NCBI GenBank assembly: GCA_003218785.1
Contig: QHOM01000003.1
Location: forward strand, 1-14,292
Length of the DNA stretch: 14,292 nt
From: Verrucomicrobiota bacterium
GTDB lineage: Bacteria > Verrucomicrobiota > Verrucomicrobiia > Chthoniobacterales > UBA10450
Direction of reading: 5' to 3'
A program made the translations under genes and the position numbers. Positions 7,517-13,817 of the stretch are shown here, piece after piece. The notes under the pieces were generated by a model that had not been told where the DNA came from, did no database searches, and worked only from the letters and a program-made list of their open reading frames with translations. Position 1 is the stretch's first letter. Each line of letters opens with the position of its first letter.

Positions 7517-7607
7517 GTAGGACGCATCTCCGAGGCGTCCGACTTATTTCTCCTCGGTTGCCTTGTATGGGAGAATTCGACGGACATCTCGGAGAGATGT
7601 CCCTACC
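7516..7607. repeat. Palindromic element at the gnd/dnaE2 junction
   Basis: The outer 6-base inverted repeat GGTAGG (7516-7521) / CCTACC (7602-7607) encloses two hairpins. The first, at 7520-7540, has arms GGACGC/GCGTCC. The second, at 7582-7602, is perfect: GGACATCTC, loop GGA, GAGATGTCC. The element fills the whole gap between the convergent genes, and the dnaE2 stop (TAG, complement of 7603-7605) lies inside its right end. It may act as a bidirectional transcription stop, but there is no T-tract on either strand. The same outer terminus occurs in the element inside dnaE2 at 8038-8089. Confidence 0.75.
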
Positions 7608-10600
7608 GAAAATCATGCGACTGGCTTCCGATGAGCTGTTCGCGCGCGAGCGGTCGGATGTCGCGCGCCTTGATTAGAACAACGCGATCGGAATTCTGCA
7701 CTTCGCCTTCGATGAGCAGAAATGCTTCCTCGGTAATTAAAAGGCGAAAACGCTCAAACAAGTTTGGATCGACAATCGCATTTGCGACGCCTGTCTCATC
7801 TTCCAAGCTGATAAAAACAAACCCTTTTGCTGTGCCGGGACGCTGTCGGCAAATCACGTTCCCGGCGATCTGCACAGTTGCGTCATGTCGCGCTTGGGCA
7901 AGATCGCTCGCCCGCCAAACATTGGGCAAACTTTCACGCAACAGTTTCATCGGGTGCGGTCCGGTCGTCAGGTTCATTGTTTCGTAGTCGGCGCGCACGC
8001 GCTCCGGCAGCGTCATTGCCGGAAGCGGCGATTTCTGGGTAGGGTCGGCGCGCTGCGCCGACCGGACGCCGCAGCACGGCGTCCCTACCATTCGGTTACG
8101 CAGCAAATCATCGTGCATTGTTTCCTCCGCTGCCCACATCGCAGCGCGCCGATGCTCGGCGAAACAATTGAGCGCACCAAGCTCAGCCAGTGTGCGGAGT
8201 TCTTCTTTCGAAAGCTGCACCCGTCGCTTGAAATCTTCCATCGAATCGAATTGTCGATCTTGCCGTCGCCTAACAAGTTCTTGCGCGTGTTCCTGGCACA
8301 ATCCGTTTACAATGCAAAATCCCAGCCGCACCGTGTCATCTGAAATGACCGTGCAGCGCAAGGTCGATTGCGTCACACGAACCGGCTTGATTTTGATCCC
8401 ATGCCGGTCTGCGTCTTTGACAATCGTTGCCGGAGTGTAAAAACCCATCGGCTGATTATTAAGCAGGCTGGCGTAAAATTCCGCCGCACGATGCACTTTC
8501 AAATAGGCGCTGCCATACGCAAGAATCGCAAAACTGATTGCGTGCGATTCCGGAAAACCGTAGAGCGCAAATGATGTGATCGAGTGAATAATCTTGTCGA
8601 TCTTGTCCGGCGCGACGCCTTTGCGTTCCATCGCCGCGCGCAATTTCAAACTCACTTTTTGCATTCGTTCCTCCGAGCGATGAAAACTTAGCGCGCGCCG
8701 CAGTTCCTCTGCTTCGTTTCCAGAAAAATCGGCCATGATCATGGCGATCTGGAGCATTTGTTCCTGAAACAACGGCACACCGAGCGTGCGGCCGAGCACC
8801 GGTTCGAGTCGCGGATCAAAATAGGTTCGCGGCTCGCGTCCCGCGCGGCGCGCGAGATAAGGATGCACCATGTCGCCCTGGATTGGTCCCGGACGAATGA
8901 TCGCGACTTCGATCACGACATCATAAAAACATTCCGGTTTCATCCGCGGCAGCGTCGCCATTTGCGCACGGCTCTCAATCTGAAATACGCCAATCGTGTC
9001 TGCTTTTTGCATCATCTCGAACGTAGCAGCGTCGTCTTTTGGAATGTGTGCAAGATCCAGAGGGCGGCCGCGCTCGCGGCACAGCTCAAACGCATCTTGC
9101 ATCACCGACATCATCCCGAGCCCGAGTAGATCGACCTTCACGATGCCGAGATCTTCGCAATCGTCCTTGTCCCATTGGGCGACGACGCGTCCCGGCATCG
9201 ACGCATTTTCCAGCGGCACAAACGAACTCAGCTTGTTCTGGCAAATGATCATTCCGCCGGAATGCTGGCCAAGATGTCGCGGCAAACCGTAGATCGCGTG
9301 ATATAGCCTAACGAACGCCGGCATGCGCGGATGTTCCTTCGGCAAACCAGCCTGCTCGATTTGCGATTGGAGATCGAGCGTGTGCGGAAAATCGCCGTTC
9401 GCGAATAAATGTGAGAAGCGATCCAGAATGCTCGGCGAAAAATTTAACGCCTTGCCGATTTCGCGCGCGGCGCTGCGTCCGCGATAAGTGATAACATTCG
9501 CGGTCATCGCGGCGCCATGTTTGCCGTAACCACGATAAATTTCCTGGATCACGGCCTCTCGCCGATCACCGCTCGGAAGATCGAGATCGATATCAGGCCA
9601 CCCTTTGCGGCTTTCATTTAGAAATCGTTCGAAGACCAAATGATTGCTCACCGGATCGACGGGAGTAATGCCGAGGCAATAACAAACCGCGCTGTTCGCG
9701 GCGCTTCCCCGACCCTGCACCATGATGTCGTGTTCGCGGCAAAAATTTACGATGTCCCAGACGATCAAAAAATACCCCGCGAATCCGAGCTTGGTGATGA
9801 GCGCCAGTTCTTCTTCGAGCTGGCGTTTCACCGCACTGCTGATTGCGGCGTAACGTTGCTGCGCGCCGAACCAAACGATCGTGCGCAGGAACGAATCCAT
9901 CGAGTGACCGTCCGGCACCGGAAATTCCGGAAATTCATAACCAAGATTTTCCAGAGAAAACATGAGGCGCTCAGCTAGGCGCGACGTGTTTTCAATCGCT
10001 TCCGGCAGATCGCGAAAAAGTTCGCGCATTTGACGATCGCTTTTCAGATAACGCTCGGCGTTTTGCGTCACTAATTTCCCAGCGGCATCCAGATGCGTGT
10101 GTTCGCGAATACAGGTGAAAACATCGAGAACCTGACGGCCGTAAGGCCTGGCATACTGAACGCCATTCGTGGCCAGGAGCGGCAATTGATAATGCGCCGC
10201 AAGATCGACAAGTTGTCGATTGGTGCGTTCCTCTCCGCGAAGTAAGTGCCGCTGAATTTCGACAAAAACATTTTTGCGTCCAAAAGCATCGACGAGAAAT
10301 CGCGCGCGGTTCTGGGGAGCGCACGCGCCTCGCGTGTTGGCGAGGGCGTCCTCGCCATCGCGAACTTTTTCGGATGCGCAAAATCCATTCCGAGTTGCGA
10401 ATGCTTCAAAAGATTGTTTTGGTGAGACACCAAAACTAGCACGCGAGACGCGTGCGCTACCCAGAAACGCGACTAACCCTTCCGCAAATTGCGGCAGCTC
10501 ATTCCATCGCGCCGCGCATTTTCCTTTTTCACTCCGCAAATGCGCCTGGGTCAGTAATTCACAGAGATTTCTGTAGCCTGTTCGGTTTTCGACGAGCACG

Positions 10601-10827
10601 GGCAGGATGTTACCGTCTTCCATGCTCAACTCGCAGCCAATGATTGGGCGAATATTTTGTTCGCGTGCTGCAACCGAAAACCGTTGGGCGCCGTAAACGC
10701 CATTGCGATCAACCAACGCCATCGCTGGCATTGCAAGCTCGGCGGCGGTTTCAGCTAATTGCTCTGGAAATGAAGCGCCGCGCAAAAAGCTAAATGCGCT
10801 GCACGCATGTAACTCAATGTACGACAT
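7603..10827 (-). CDS. dnaE2: Error-prone DNA polymerase III alpha subunit (DnaE2)
   Basis: C-family DNA polymerase of the SOS mutasome, used for error-prone lesion bypass. It has 1074 residues. The PHP domain at the N-terminus begins MSYIELHACSAFSFLRGAS, diagnostic of DnaE2. The polymerase core has the palm motif PDIDLD (catalytic Asp412 and Asp414) and KVDLLGL with the third aspartate at 566. The OB-fold region is near the C-terminus (GNVICRQRPGTAKGFVFISLEDETG), and the protein ends SHDFR. Two in-frame palindromic elements interrupt it: residues about 123-172 (GSARVSRASFGVSP onward) between the two halves of the PHP domain, and residues about 913-930 (GTPCCGVRSAQRADPTQ) before the OB region. 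Both look unlike the rest in composition. No catalytic motif is hit, so the enzyme may be intact. It is downstream of the imuB remnant and the LexA promoter. Confidence 0.93.
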   Translation of the reverse strand: MSYIELHACSAFSFLRGASFPEQLAETAAELAMPAMALVDRNGVYGAQRFSVAAREQNIRPIIGCELSMEDGNILPVLVENRTGYRNLCELLTQAHLRSEKGKCAARWNELPQFAEGLVAFLGSARVSRASFGVSPKQSFEAFATRNGFCASEKVRDGEDALANTRGACAPQNRARFLVDAFGRKNVFVEIQRHLLRGEERTNRQLVDLAAHYQLPLLATNGVQYARPYGRQVLDVFTCIREHTHLDAAGKLVTQNAERYLKSDRQMRELFRDLPEAIENTSRLAERLMFSLENLGYEFPEFPVPDGHSMDSFLRTIVWFGAQQRYAAISSAVKRQLEEELALITKLGFAGYFLIVWDIVNFCREHDIMVQGRGSAANSAVCYCLGITPVDPVSNHLVFERFLNESRKGWPDIDLDLPSGDRREAVIQEIYRGYGKHGAAMTANVITYRGRSAAREIGKALNFSPSILDRFSHLFANGDFPHTLDLQSQIEQAGLPKEHPRMPAFVRLYHAIYGLPRHLGQHSGGMIICQNKLSSFVPLENASMPGRVVAQWDKDDCEDLGIVKVDLLGLGMMSVMQDAFELCRERGRPLDLAHIPKDDAATFEMMQKADTIGVFQIESRAQMATLPRMKPECFYDVVIEVAIIRPGPIQGDMVHPYLARRAGREPRTYFDPRLEPVLGRTLGVPLFQEQMLQIAMIMADFSGNEAEELRRALSFHRSEERMQKVSLKLRAAMERKGVAPDKIDKIIHSITSFALYGFPESHAISFAILAYGSAYLKVHRAAEFYASLLNNQPMGFYTPATIVKDADRHGIKIKPVRVTQSTLRCTVISDDTVRLGFCIVNGLCQEHAQELVRRRQDRQFDSMEDFKRRVQLSKEELRTLAELGALNCFAEHRRAAMWAAEETMHDDLLRNRMVGTPCCGVRSAQRADPTQKSPLPAMTLPERVRADYETMNLTTGPHPMKLLRESLPNVWRASDLAQARHDATVQIAGNVICRQRPGTAKGFVFISLEDETGVANAIVDPNLFERFRLLITEEAFLLIEGEVQNSDRVVLIKARDIRPLAREQLIGSQSHDFR
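8038..8089. repeat. 52-base cloverleaf-like element inside dnaE2
   Basis: Perfect outer inverted repeat GGTAGGG (8038-8044) / CCCTACC (8083-8089). Inside are two perfect hairpins: GGTCGGCGC, loop GCT, GCGCCGACC (8043-8063), and GGACGCCG, loop CAGCA, CGGCGTCC (8064-8084). On the coding strand it is read as about 18 residues (GTPCCGVRSAQRADPTQ) without a stop or a frame change. The sequence before and after continues as normal DnaE2. Confidence 0.8.
10314..10462. repeat. 149-base palindromic element inside dnaE2
   Basis: The outer inverted repeat is 27 bases long (10314-10340 against 10436-10462) with 4 mismatches. Each arm carries a small CACGCG...CGCGTG palindrome. Inside are two perfect hairpins: GGCGAGG, loop GCGT, CCTCGCC (10339-10356), and GTTTTGGTG, loop AGA, CACCAAAAC (10416-10436). 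Its right end, CTACCC, recalls the CTACC end of the smaller elements. It is read in frame by dnaE2 as about 50 residues. Confidence 0.8.
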
Positions 10828-10833
10828 GGCATC

Positions 10834-10945
10834 GTTATCCTGAGCGCAAGCGAAGGACCTCTCCTACGAAGCTTGGATCACGCTGGAGACTAAGAGTGCT
10901 CGATTGTGCTTGTGTGAGATCTCTCGTTCCGCTCGAGATGACAAT
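10834..10945. repeat. Interspersed repeat filling the imuB-dnaE2 gap
   Basis: The stretch starts GTTATCCTGAGCGC (10834-10847) and ends with a roughly complementary GCTCGAGATGACAAT (10931-10945). The imperfect terminal inverted repeats are about 15-17 bases long. It exactly occupies the space between the imuB-type stop (10947-10949) and the dnaE2 start (10827), where mutasome genes are usually a few bases apart or overlapping. I see no open frame of its own. It resembles the TCCTGAGCG...CGCTCGAGATGA type of repeat common in soil acidobacterial and verrucomicrobial genomes, from memory. Confidence 0.65.
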
Positions 10946-10946
10946 C

Positions 10947-11911
10947 TTAGTCATAAATCCCATCCACTTTCCAAATTCCACCGCTTCGGTGACAGCGCGC
11001 CAAAACTCCGTTATCCAATTGCAGATCCCATTCCGCACGAACCCATGCCACTTCATCCCACCAATTTCCCGAAGCCAGATAAGGGCCGCGCTGCTCGATG
11101 ACTTTGCCGCTAGCATCGGCGCTGCGAACGTGCGCCGGTGAATTTTCGGTACTGAAAACCGACGCGGGTGCGGCCGGTCGAAACCGACGTAGCGCTGGAG
11201 ATAACGGAGCACAGCCATCATGGCTGTGGGGCAGGCAGGCATCTTGCCTGCCGGTTTCCTTGCAGGCGGGGACGCCTGCTTGCCCCACAGGAGCGTTTCA
11301 TAGAGCTGGTTTGGATCGCGCACAGACGTAGCGAACAAACCAAATTGTTGTCGCGACGGTTTCGCCGGCTCGGCTTGCAATGAAACAGCGATAATCGGGT
11401 ATTCCGATTTAAAATTCTCGAGATGTGTGTGAAGCATCCTGAAGAGGAGATCAACATCATTCGTCGGTTGCGGAATTTTAAAAACACGTTCGTAAACTTG
11501 TTTGCCCGCCTCGGCGGATCCGTCTCGGCGCGAATTCGCGAAGGTGATTCGCAGAGTCAATTCTTTTGCAACCAGATAGATCGCGCGCAAGCGCACTGCG
11601 AGTTGCTCCAAAAAACGGCGGAGCATGAAAAGGAGCGGCTCGGCGGTTTCAATTTTATTTTCAAATTCAAAGCTCTCCTCGAACGACTCCGGCGGTCGAA
11701 CCAGTTTGAGCACTCGATGGCATTGTCCGTTGGCGCGCTCCCACATGCGGATTGCTTCGGGGCCCAGTCGCGCGCCAAGCTGCTCCTTATCAAGCGCCGC
11801 GAGCTGGCCAAGCGTGTGGATTCCCCACTTGTGCAAGATCGTCAGGATTTTGCCGATCTCAGCTTCTCGGTCTTTTCCGGTCGCGGCCCGTGACGAAGAA
11901 GAGCGCCTCAT
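10947..11911 (-). pseudogene. imuB: Truncated and frameshifted imuB (Y-family polymerase-like mutasome protein)
   Basis: ImuB is the clamp-binding Y-family-like partner of DnaE2. Frame A from ATG 11911 reads the helix-hairpin-helix-type region (ILTILHKWGIHTLGQLAALDK, residues about 22-42), the little-finger region (LRRFLEQLAVRLRAIYLVAK onward) and the family segment QQFGLFATSVRDPNQLYETL up to residue 207. It then runs into a palindromic element. Beyond the element, the conserved C-terminus (ALRRFRPA, then GPYLASGNWWDEVAWVRAEW and IWKVDGIYD, stop at 10947) is in another frame. Frame A instead continues to 10837 with nonsense. About 40 residues normally lying between LYETL and ALRRFRP are missing. 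The entire N-terminal palm region, roughly 190 residues, is absent: a stop lies 3 codons before the ATG. So the gene is broken at both ends. Confidence 0.8.
11210..11290. repeat. Palindromic element at the imuB frameshift
   Basis: A perfect 10-base outer inverted repeat CTGTGGGGCA (11224-11233) / TGCCCCACAG (11281-11290) encloses two perfect hairpins: GGCAGGCA, loop TCT, TGCCTGCC (11234-11252), and GCAGGCG, loop GGGA, CGCCTGC (11262-11279). A third palindrome, CACAGCCAT-C-ATGGCTGTG (11210-11228), overlaps the left end. In the imuB direction it encodes an Ala/Pro/Lys-rich segment that is foreign to the family, and the imuB frame changes across it. Confidence 0.8.
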
Positions 11912-11932
11912 GCGCTCAAATTAAGTGAATAA

Positions 11933-11952
11933 ATTATATGTTCAAGTGAACA
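11933..11952 (-). promoter_or_regulatory. LexA box and -10 element of the imuB-dnaE2 locus
   Basis: TGTTC-AAGT-GAACA at 11939-11952 is a perfect inverted repeat with a 4-base spacer, the LexA-binding motif I recall as reported for Verrucomicrobia. On the minus strand it is followed immediately by TATAAT (11933-11938), a consensus -10. The repressor site would therefore cover the spacer of the promoter, and transcription would start about 15 bases before the ATG at 11911. A clear -35 is not seen; TGTAAA lies 15 bases upstream of the -10. The position supports SOS control of this operon. Confidence 0.75.
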
Positions 11953-12064
11953 GTTTACATCGCAAAACGGCCGCAGCTGATGCTGCTTTGGCGGAGGAGG
12001 CTACGATGCATTAGCGGTGCGGCAATGGAATTGAGGCAAGTTCGGCACGACAGACGTGGCCGGC

Positions 12065-12265
12065 TTACGAGTCATGGATCCGCATCTCTTCAATTTCACA
12101 TTGCCCGCAGTCATCGGGCAATTCGATCTCCTCGGCATTGAACACAAACACATCCTCGAGTTTGCGGTTATTCGCTAAACGTACATCCACGCGCTGGTAG
12201 CCCATACCACTCTCCGGCTGGCGCACTAGAAAGAGTGTCCACTTCTCTGGGAAGCGAATGGTCAT
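12065..12265 (-). CDS. Hypothetical small protein
   Basis: 66 residues beginning MTIRFPEKWTLFLVRQPESG, acidic toward the C-terminus (VFNAEEIELPDDCGQCEIEE). The composition is protein-like, with alternating hydrophobic and polar strands (QRVDVRLANNRKLEDVFVF) suggesting a small beta-rich fold. Its ATG overlaps the TGA of the preceding frame as ATGA (12262-12265), so the two are probably read together. I do not recognise the family. Being the last member of a run of small accessory genes, it could belong to a toxin-antitoxin-like unit, but no motif shows this. Confidence 0.55.
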   Translation of the reverse strand: MTIRFPEKWTLFLVRQPESGMGYQRVDVRLANNRKLEDVFVFNAEEIELPDDCGQCEIEEMRIHDS

Positions 12266-12570
12266 GGCGGAATCTGCACCGGACCGGTCACAGTTTTATC
12301 CGGCGAACCGTTCACAAAAATAACTTCCACGCCCCCGCCGGTTGTCCATAGGCAGGTTGAGTAATACCGCACTTGAGCTTGGTTCTTACTGGAGGATCGA
12401 TGGTAAACACGTGCACTGCCGGTTTTGGATTTGGCAGAGCGTCTCGTTTCACTGCAAATATCAAATGCCGTGCTCCGCGGTGGAGATCGCCTAGGCGGGG
12501 AGTCGAGCGAGATAAGCGGAAAAGGAACAAAAAGCCCGCGCTTCAGTTCCGCGGTTCTATACCGCCTCAA
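12262..12570 (-). CDS. Doubtful hypothetical protein, possibly a frame-damaged gene
   Basis: 102 residues from a TTG at 12570, overlapping the end of the DUF2283 gene by 14 bases. The only firm support is the ATGA overlap with the next gene and a natural-looking C-terminus (GGGVEVIFVNGSPDKTVTGP). The N-terminal half is rich in Arg, Ser and Pro and looks less like a protein. In the same region, another minus-strand frame (12312-12530) has a plausible stretch, KPAVHVFTIDPPVRTKLKCG. One possibility is that a real gene spans both frames and has a frameshift near 12400. I assign no function. Confidence 0.3.
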   Translation of the reverse strand: MRRYRTAELKRGLFVPFPLISLDSPPRRSPPRSTAFDICSETRRSAKSKTGSARVYHRSSSKNQAQVRYYSTCLWTTGGGVEVIFVNGSPDKTVTGPVQIPP

Positions 12571-12757
12571 ATTCCAGCGCCGTGGTTTTCAAATTCGGCG
12601 TCCGCTTGGACAGGTAGAGCGTCTCGACGCCAACGACTTCTTTTTTTTCGTTGTAATCGAGAATTACGCCGGGCGCGACTTCCTCAGATTCAATGATCTT
12701 GGAGTCATCCAGCCGCAGGTAAAGCGCGTCGGCTTCCTTGTCCACGTGCAATCTCAT
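12557..12757 (-). CDS. DUF2283 family protein, likely antitoxin-like partner
   Basis: 66 residues beginning MRLHVDKEADALYLRLDDSK, followed by EEVAPGVILDYNEKKEVVGVETLYLSKR. This is the full DUF2283 pattern: an N-terminal 'D-x-E-x-D-A-L-Y-L' strand, the 'V-x-P-G-V-I-L-D-Y' strand and the final 'V-V-G-V-E' strand. DUF2283 proteins are commonly encoded directly after a DUF4258 protein and are thought to form pairs resembling toxin-antitoxin modules. Here the ATG overlaps the stop of the DUF4258-like gene (ATGA, 12754-12757), as expected for such a pair. The family has no proven biochemical activity that I can cite. Confidence 0.85.
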   Translation of the reverse strand: MRLHVDKEADALYLRLDDSKIIESEEVAPGVILDYNEKKEVVGVETLYLSKRTPNLKTTALEFEAV

Positions 12758-13005
12758 ATTTTGCCTTCCATTTTGCGATCGAAGAATACGCTCACGACTC
12801 GGTTCGGTTCAACTGTCCTATTCACGGCCACTCGAAAGCACTCGTCCGCCAAATTCAGGAATTCGCCGAAAACAGCCACGATGCGTGTATATACACCTAT
12901 GATGCATTGGTCGTTTAGCTTTATGTCGAAGCGCTTAACGATTCTTCCTGATTCTGCGCGACGACCGTATTCGGCGTTCGAATTCTCGATGCCGCGCAAA
13001 TCCAC
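12754..13005 (-). CDS. DUF4258-like protein, possible toxin partner of the DUF2283 gene
   Basis: 83 residues from a GTG at 13005. The C-terminal half reads LADECFRVAVNRTVEPNRVV, then SVFFDRKMEGKI, which fits the end of DUF4258 proteins, where a 'LRVVVN...P...VVTAYFDR' strand pair closes the fold. The N-terminal half (DLRGIENSNAEYGRRAESG) does not show the usual 'HAxxRMxERGI' helix, so the N-terminus may be lost, diverged or frame-damaged. No ATG is available upstream before a stop about 21 codons away. The overlap with DUF2283 supports the pairing. RNase-type activity is only inferred from the general resemblance of DUF4258 to small toxins. Confidence 0.55.
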   Translation of the reverse strand: MDLRGIENSNAEYGRRAESGRIVKRFDIKLNDQCIIGVYTRIVAVFGEFLNLADECFRVAVNRTVEPNRVVSVFFDRKMEGKI

Positions 13006-13225
13006 GTCGAAGCCCCGCGACTTGCAACAAGTTACGGGGCTGATTTCGAGGAGGAGCTAGATCATTAGACCGATAGCAGAAGGCCGCGAAACGCCTGGCG
13101 CTTTAGATCCGAATCAATGCTTTCGGAGTCCGGGAGTCTAAACGCAACCCCGAATTTCCCTCTCAATCGATCCGAGAATCCTTGTTTTTTCAGGGGCGCT
13201 AGTGGAAAAGAGAAATGAAAGGCGC

Positions 13226-13468
13226 TTACACCGTCTGCAACTCCCGCGCGTGCGTGATTTCCCGTTTGTGAACCGGACGGACTGGCGAGGTTTCCACCGT
13301 GGCTACTGCGGCCGTGTCTCCATCCAGCGTGGTGAATTCCACTTCATAGGCGAGGCCATCCCGATAAATATGCACGACCGTTCCCACGTCGCCCGCTTTC
13401 AATCCTTCGGCAGGAAGATCGCTTTTCAAAACCACTCGGGCATGTTCTTTGATCGTTTTACCTTTCAT
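13226..13468 (-). CDS. DUF4926 domain protein
   Basis: 80 residues: MKGKTIKEHARVVLKSDLPA, then EGLKAGDVGTVVHIYRDGLA and YEVEFTTLDGDTAAVATVE, ending in VRPVHKREITHAREL. The 'L-K-x-G-D-V-G-T-V-V' and 'Y-E-V-E-F-x-x-x-D-G' motifs are those of DUF4926, a small SH3-like beta barrel. Such proteins are often found beside DUF6883 or other small toxin-like genes, and a second copy with such a partner lies at 13588-13809. Here no intact partner is adjacent: the 119 bases up to 13587 hold only scraps, so this may be an orphan antitoxin-like gene. Confidence 0.85.
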   Translation of the reverse strand: MKGKTIKEHARVVLKSDLPAEGLKAGDVGTVVHIYRDGLAYEVEFTTLDGDTAAVATVETSPVRPVHKREITHARELQTV

Positions 13469-13587
13469 TCTTTGTGTCGATAAGCCGTAACCAATCTAGC
13501 CCGGCCGTTGTTTTTTACGTGCTTTCTTCATAGCTCCACCGTTCTCGTCTGCTCGCAACTCGCGCGCTCTCCTTTAGCGGGTTGGCC

Positions 13588-13809
13588 TCAAGCTGCCATC
13601 ATCGGTTCATGTTGAAGCAGCAATAATTCTGCGCGCTTCAATTCCGTCACCGTGATCGTGTGTCCCTTCGAGTCGAGAAACTCCACTTCGTAAACGTCCG
13701 GACTCAACAGCTCAACGACTGTTCCGACCTGCCCCGCGACCAATCGTTCTTCCGGCTTGTCGACGAGCAGGGCGACGACATCGAGAAGTTTTAGCGGTGT
13801 ATTCGGCAT
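13588..13809 (-). CDS. DUF4926 domain protein paired with DUF6883
   Basis: 73 residues from the ATG at 13809. A longer reading to 13875 lies inside the DUF6883 gene. The motifs LLDVVALLVDKPEERLVAGQ, VGTVVELLSPDVYEVEFLD and GHTITVTELKRAELLLL follow the DUF4926 pattern seen in the gene at 13226-13468, though the two are clearly diverged. It starts 8 bases after the stop of the DUF6883 gene; an AGG overlapping that stop is a possible ribosome-binding site. The DUF6883-DUF4926 order is a recurring arrangement and suggests a two-gene unit. Its role as antitoxin or immunity partner is inference. Confidence 0.8.
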   Translation of the reverse strand: MPNTPLKLLDVVALLVDKPEERLVAGQVGTVVELLSPDVYEVEFLDSKGHTITVTELKRAELLLLQHEPMMAA

Positions 13810-13817
13810 AGCAGTAC

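Noticed and set aside
7582..7602. Classical intrinsic terminator
   Set aside because: The hairpin is perfect, but neither strand has a T-run after it, so I list it as part of a palindromic element only.
7885..8343. 152-residue plus-strand open frame
   Set aside because: Complement of dnaE2; Arg/His/Ser-rich with no family pattern.
11423..11893. 156-residue plus-strand open frame
   Set aside because: It is the complement of the imuB remnant, whose translation fits the ImuB family.
12885..12896. Perfect palindrome GTGTATATACAC as an operator
   Set aside because: It lies inside the DUF4258-like reading frame, not in front of a gene; a 12-base palindrome by itself is weak evidence.
12425..13060. 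211-residue plus-strand open frame
   Set aside because: It lies opposite the DUF2283 and DUF4258-like genes, which match known families and overlap as ATGA; its own translation is Ser/Arg/Phe-rich with no motif.
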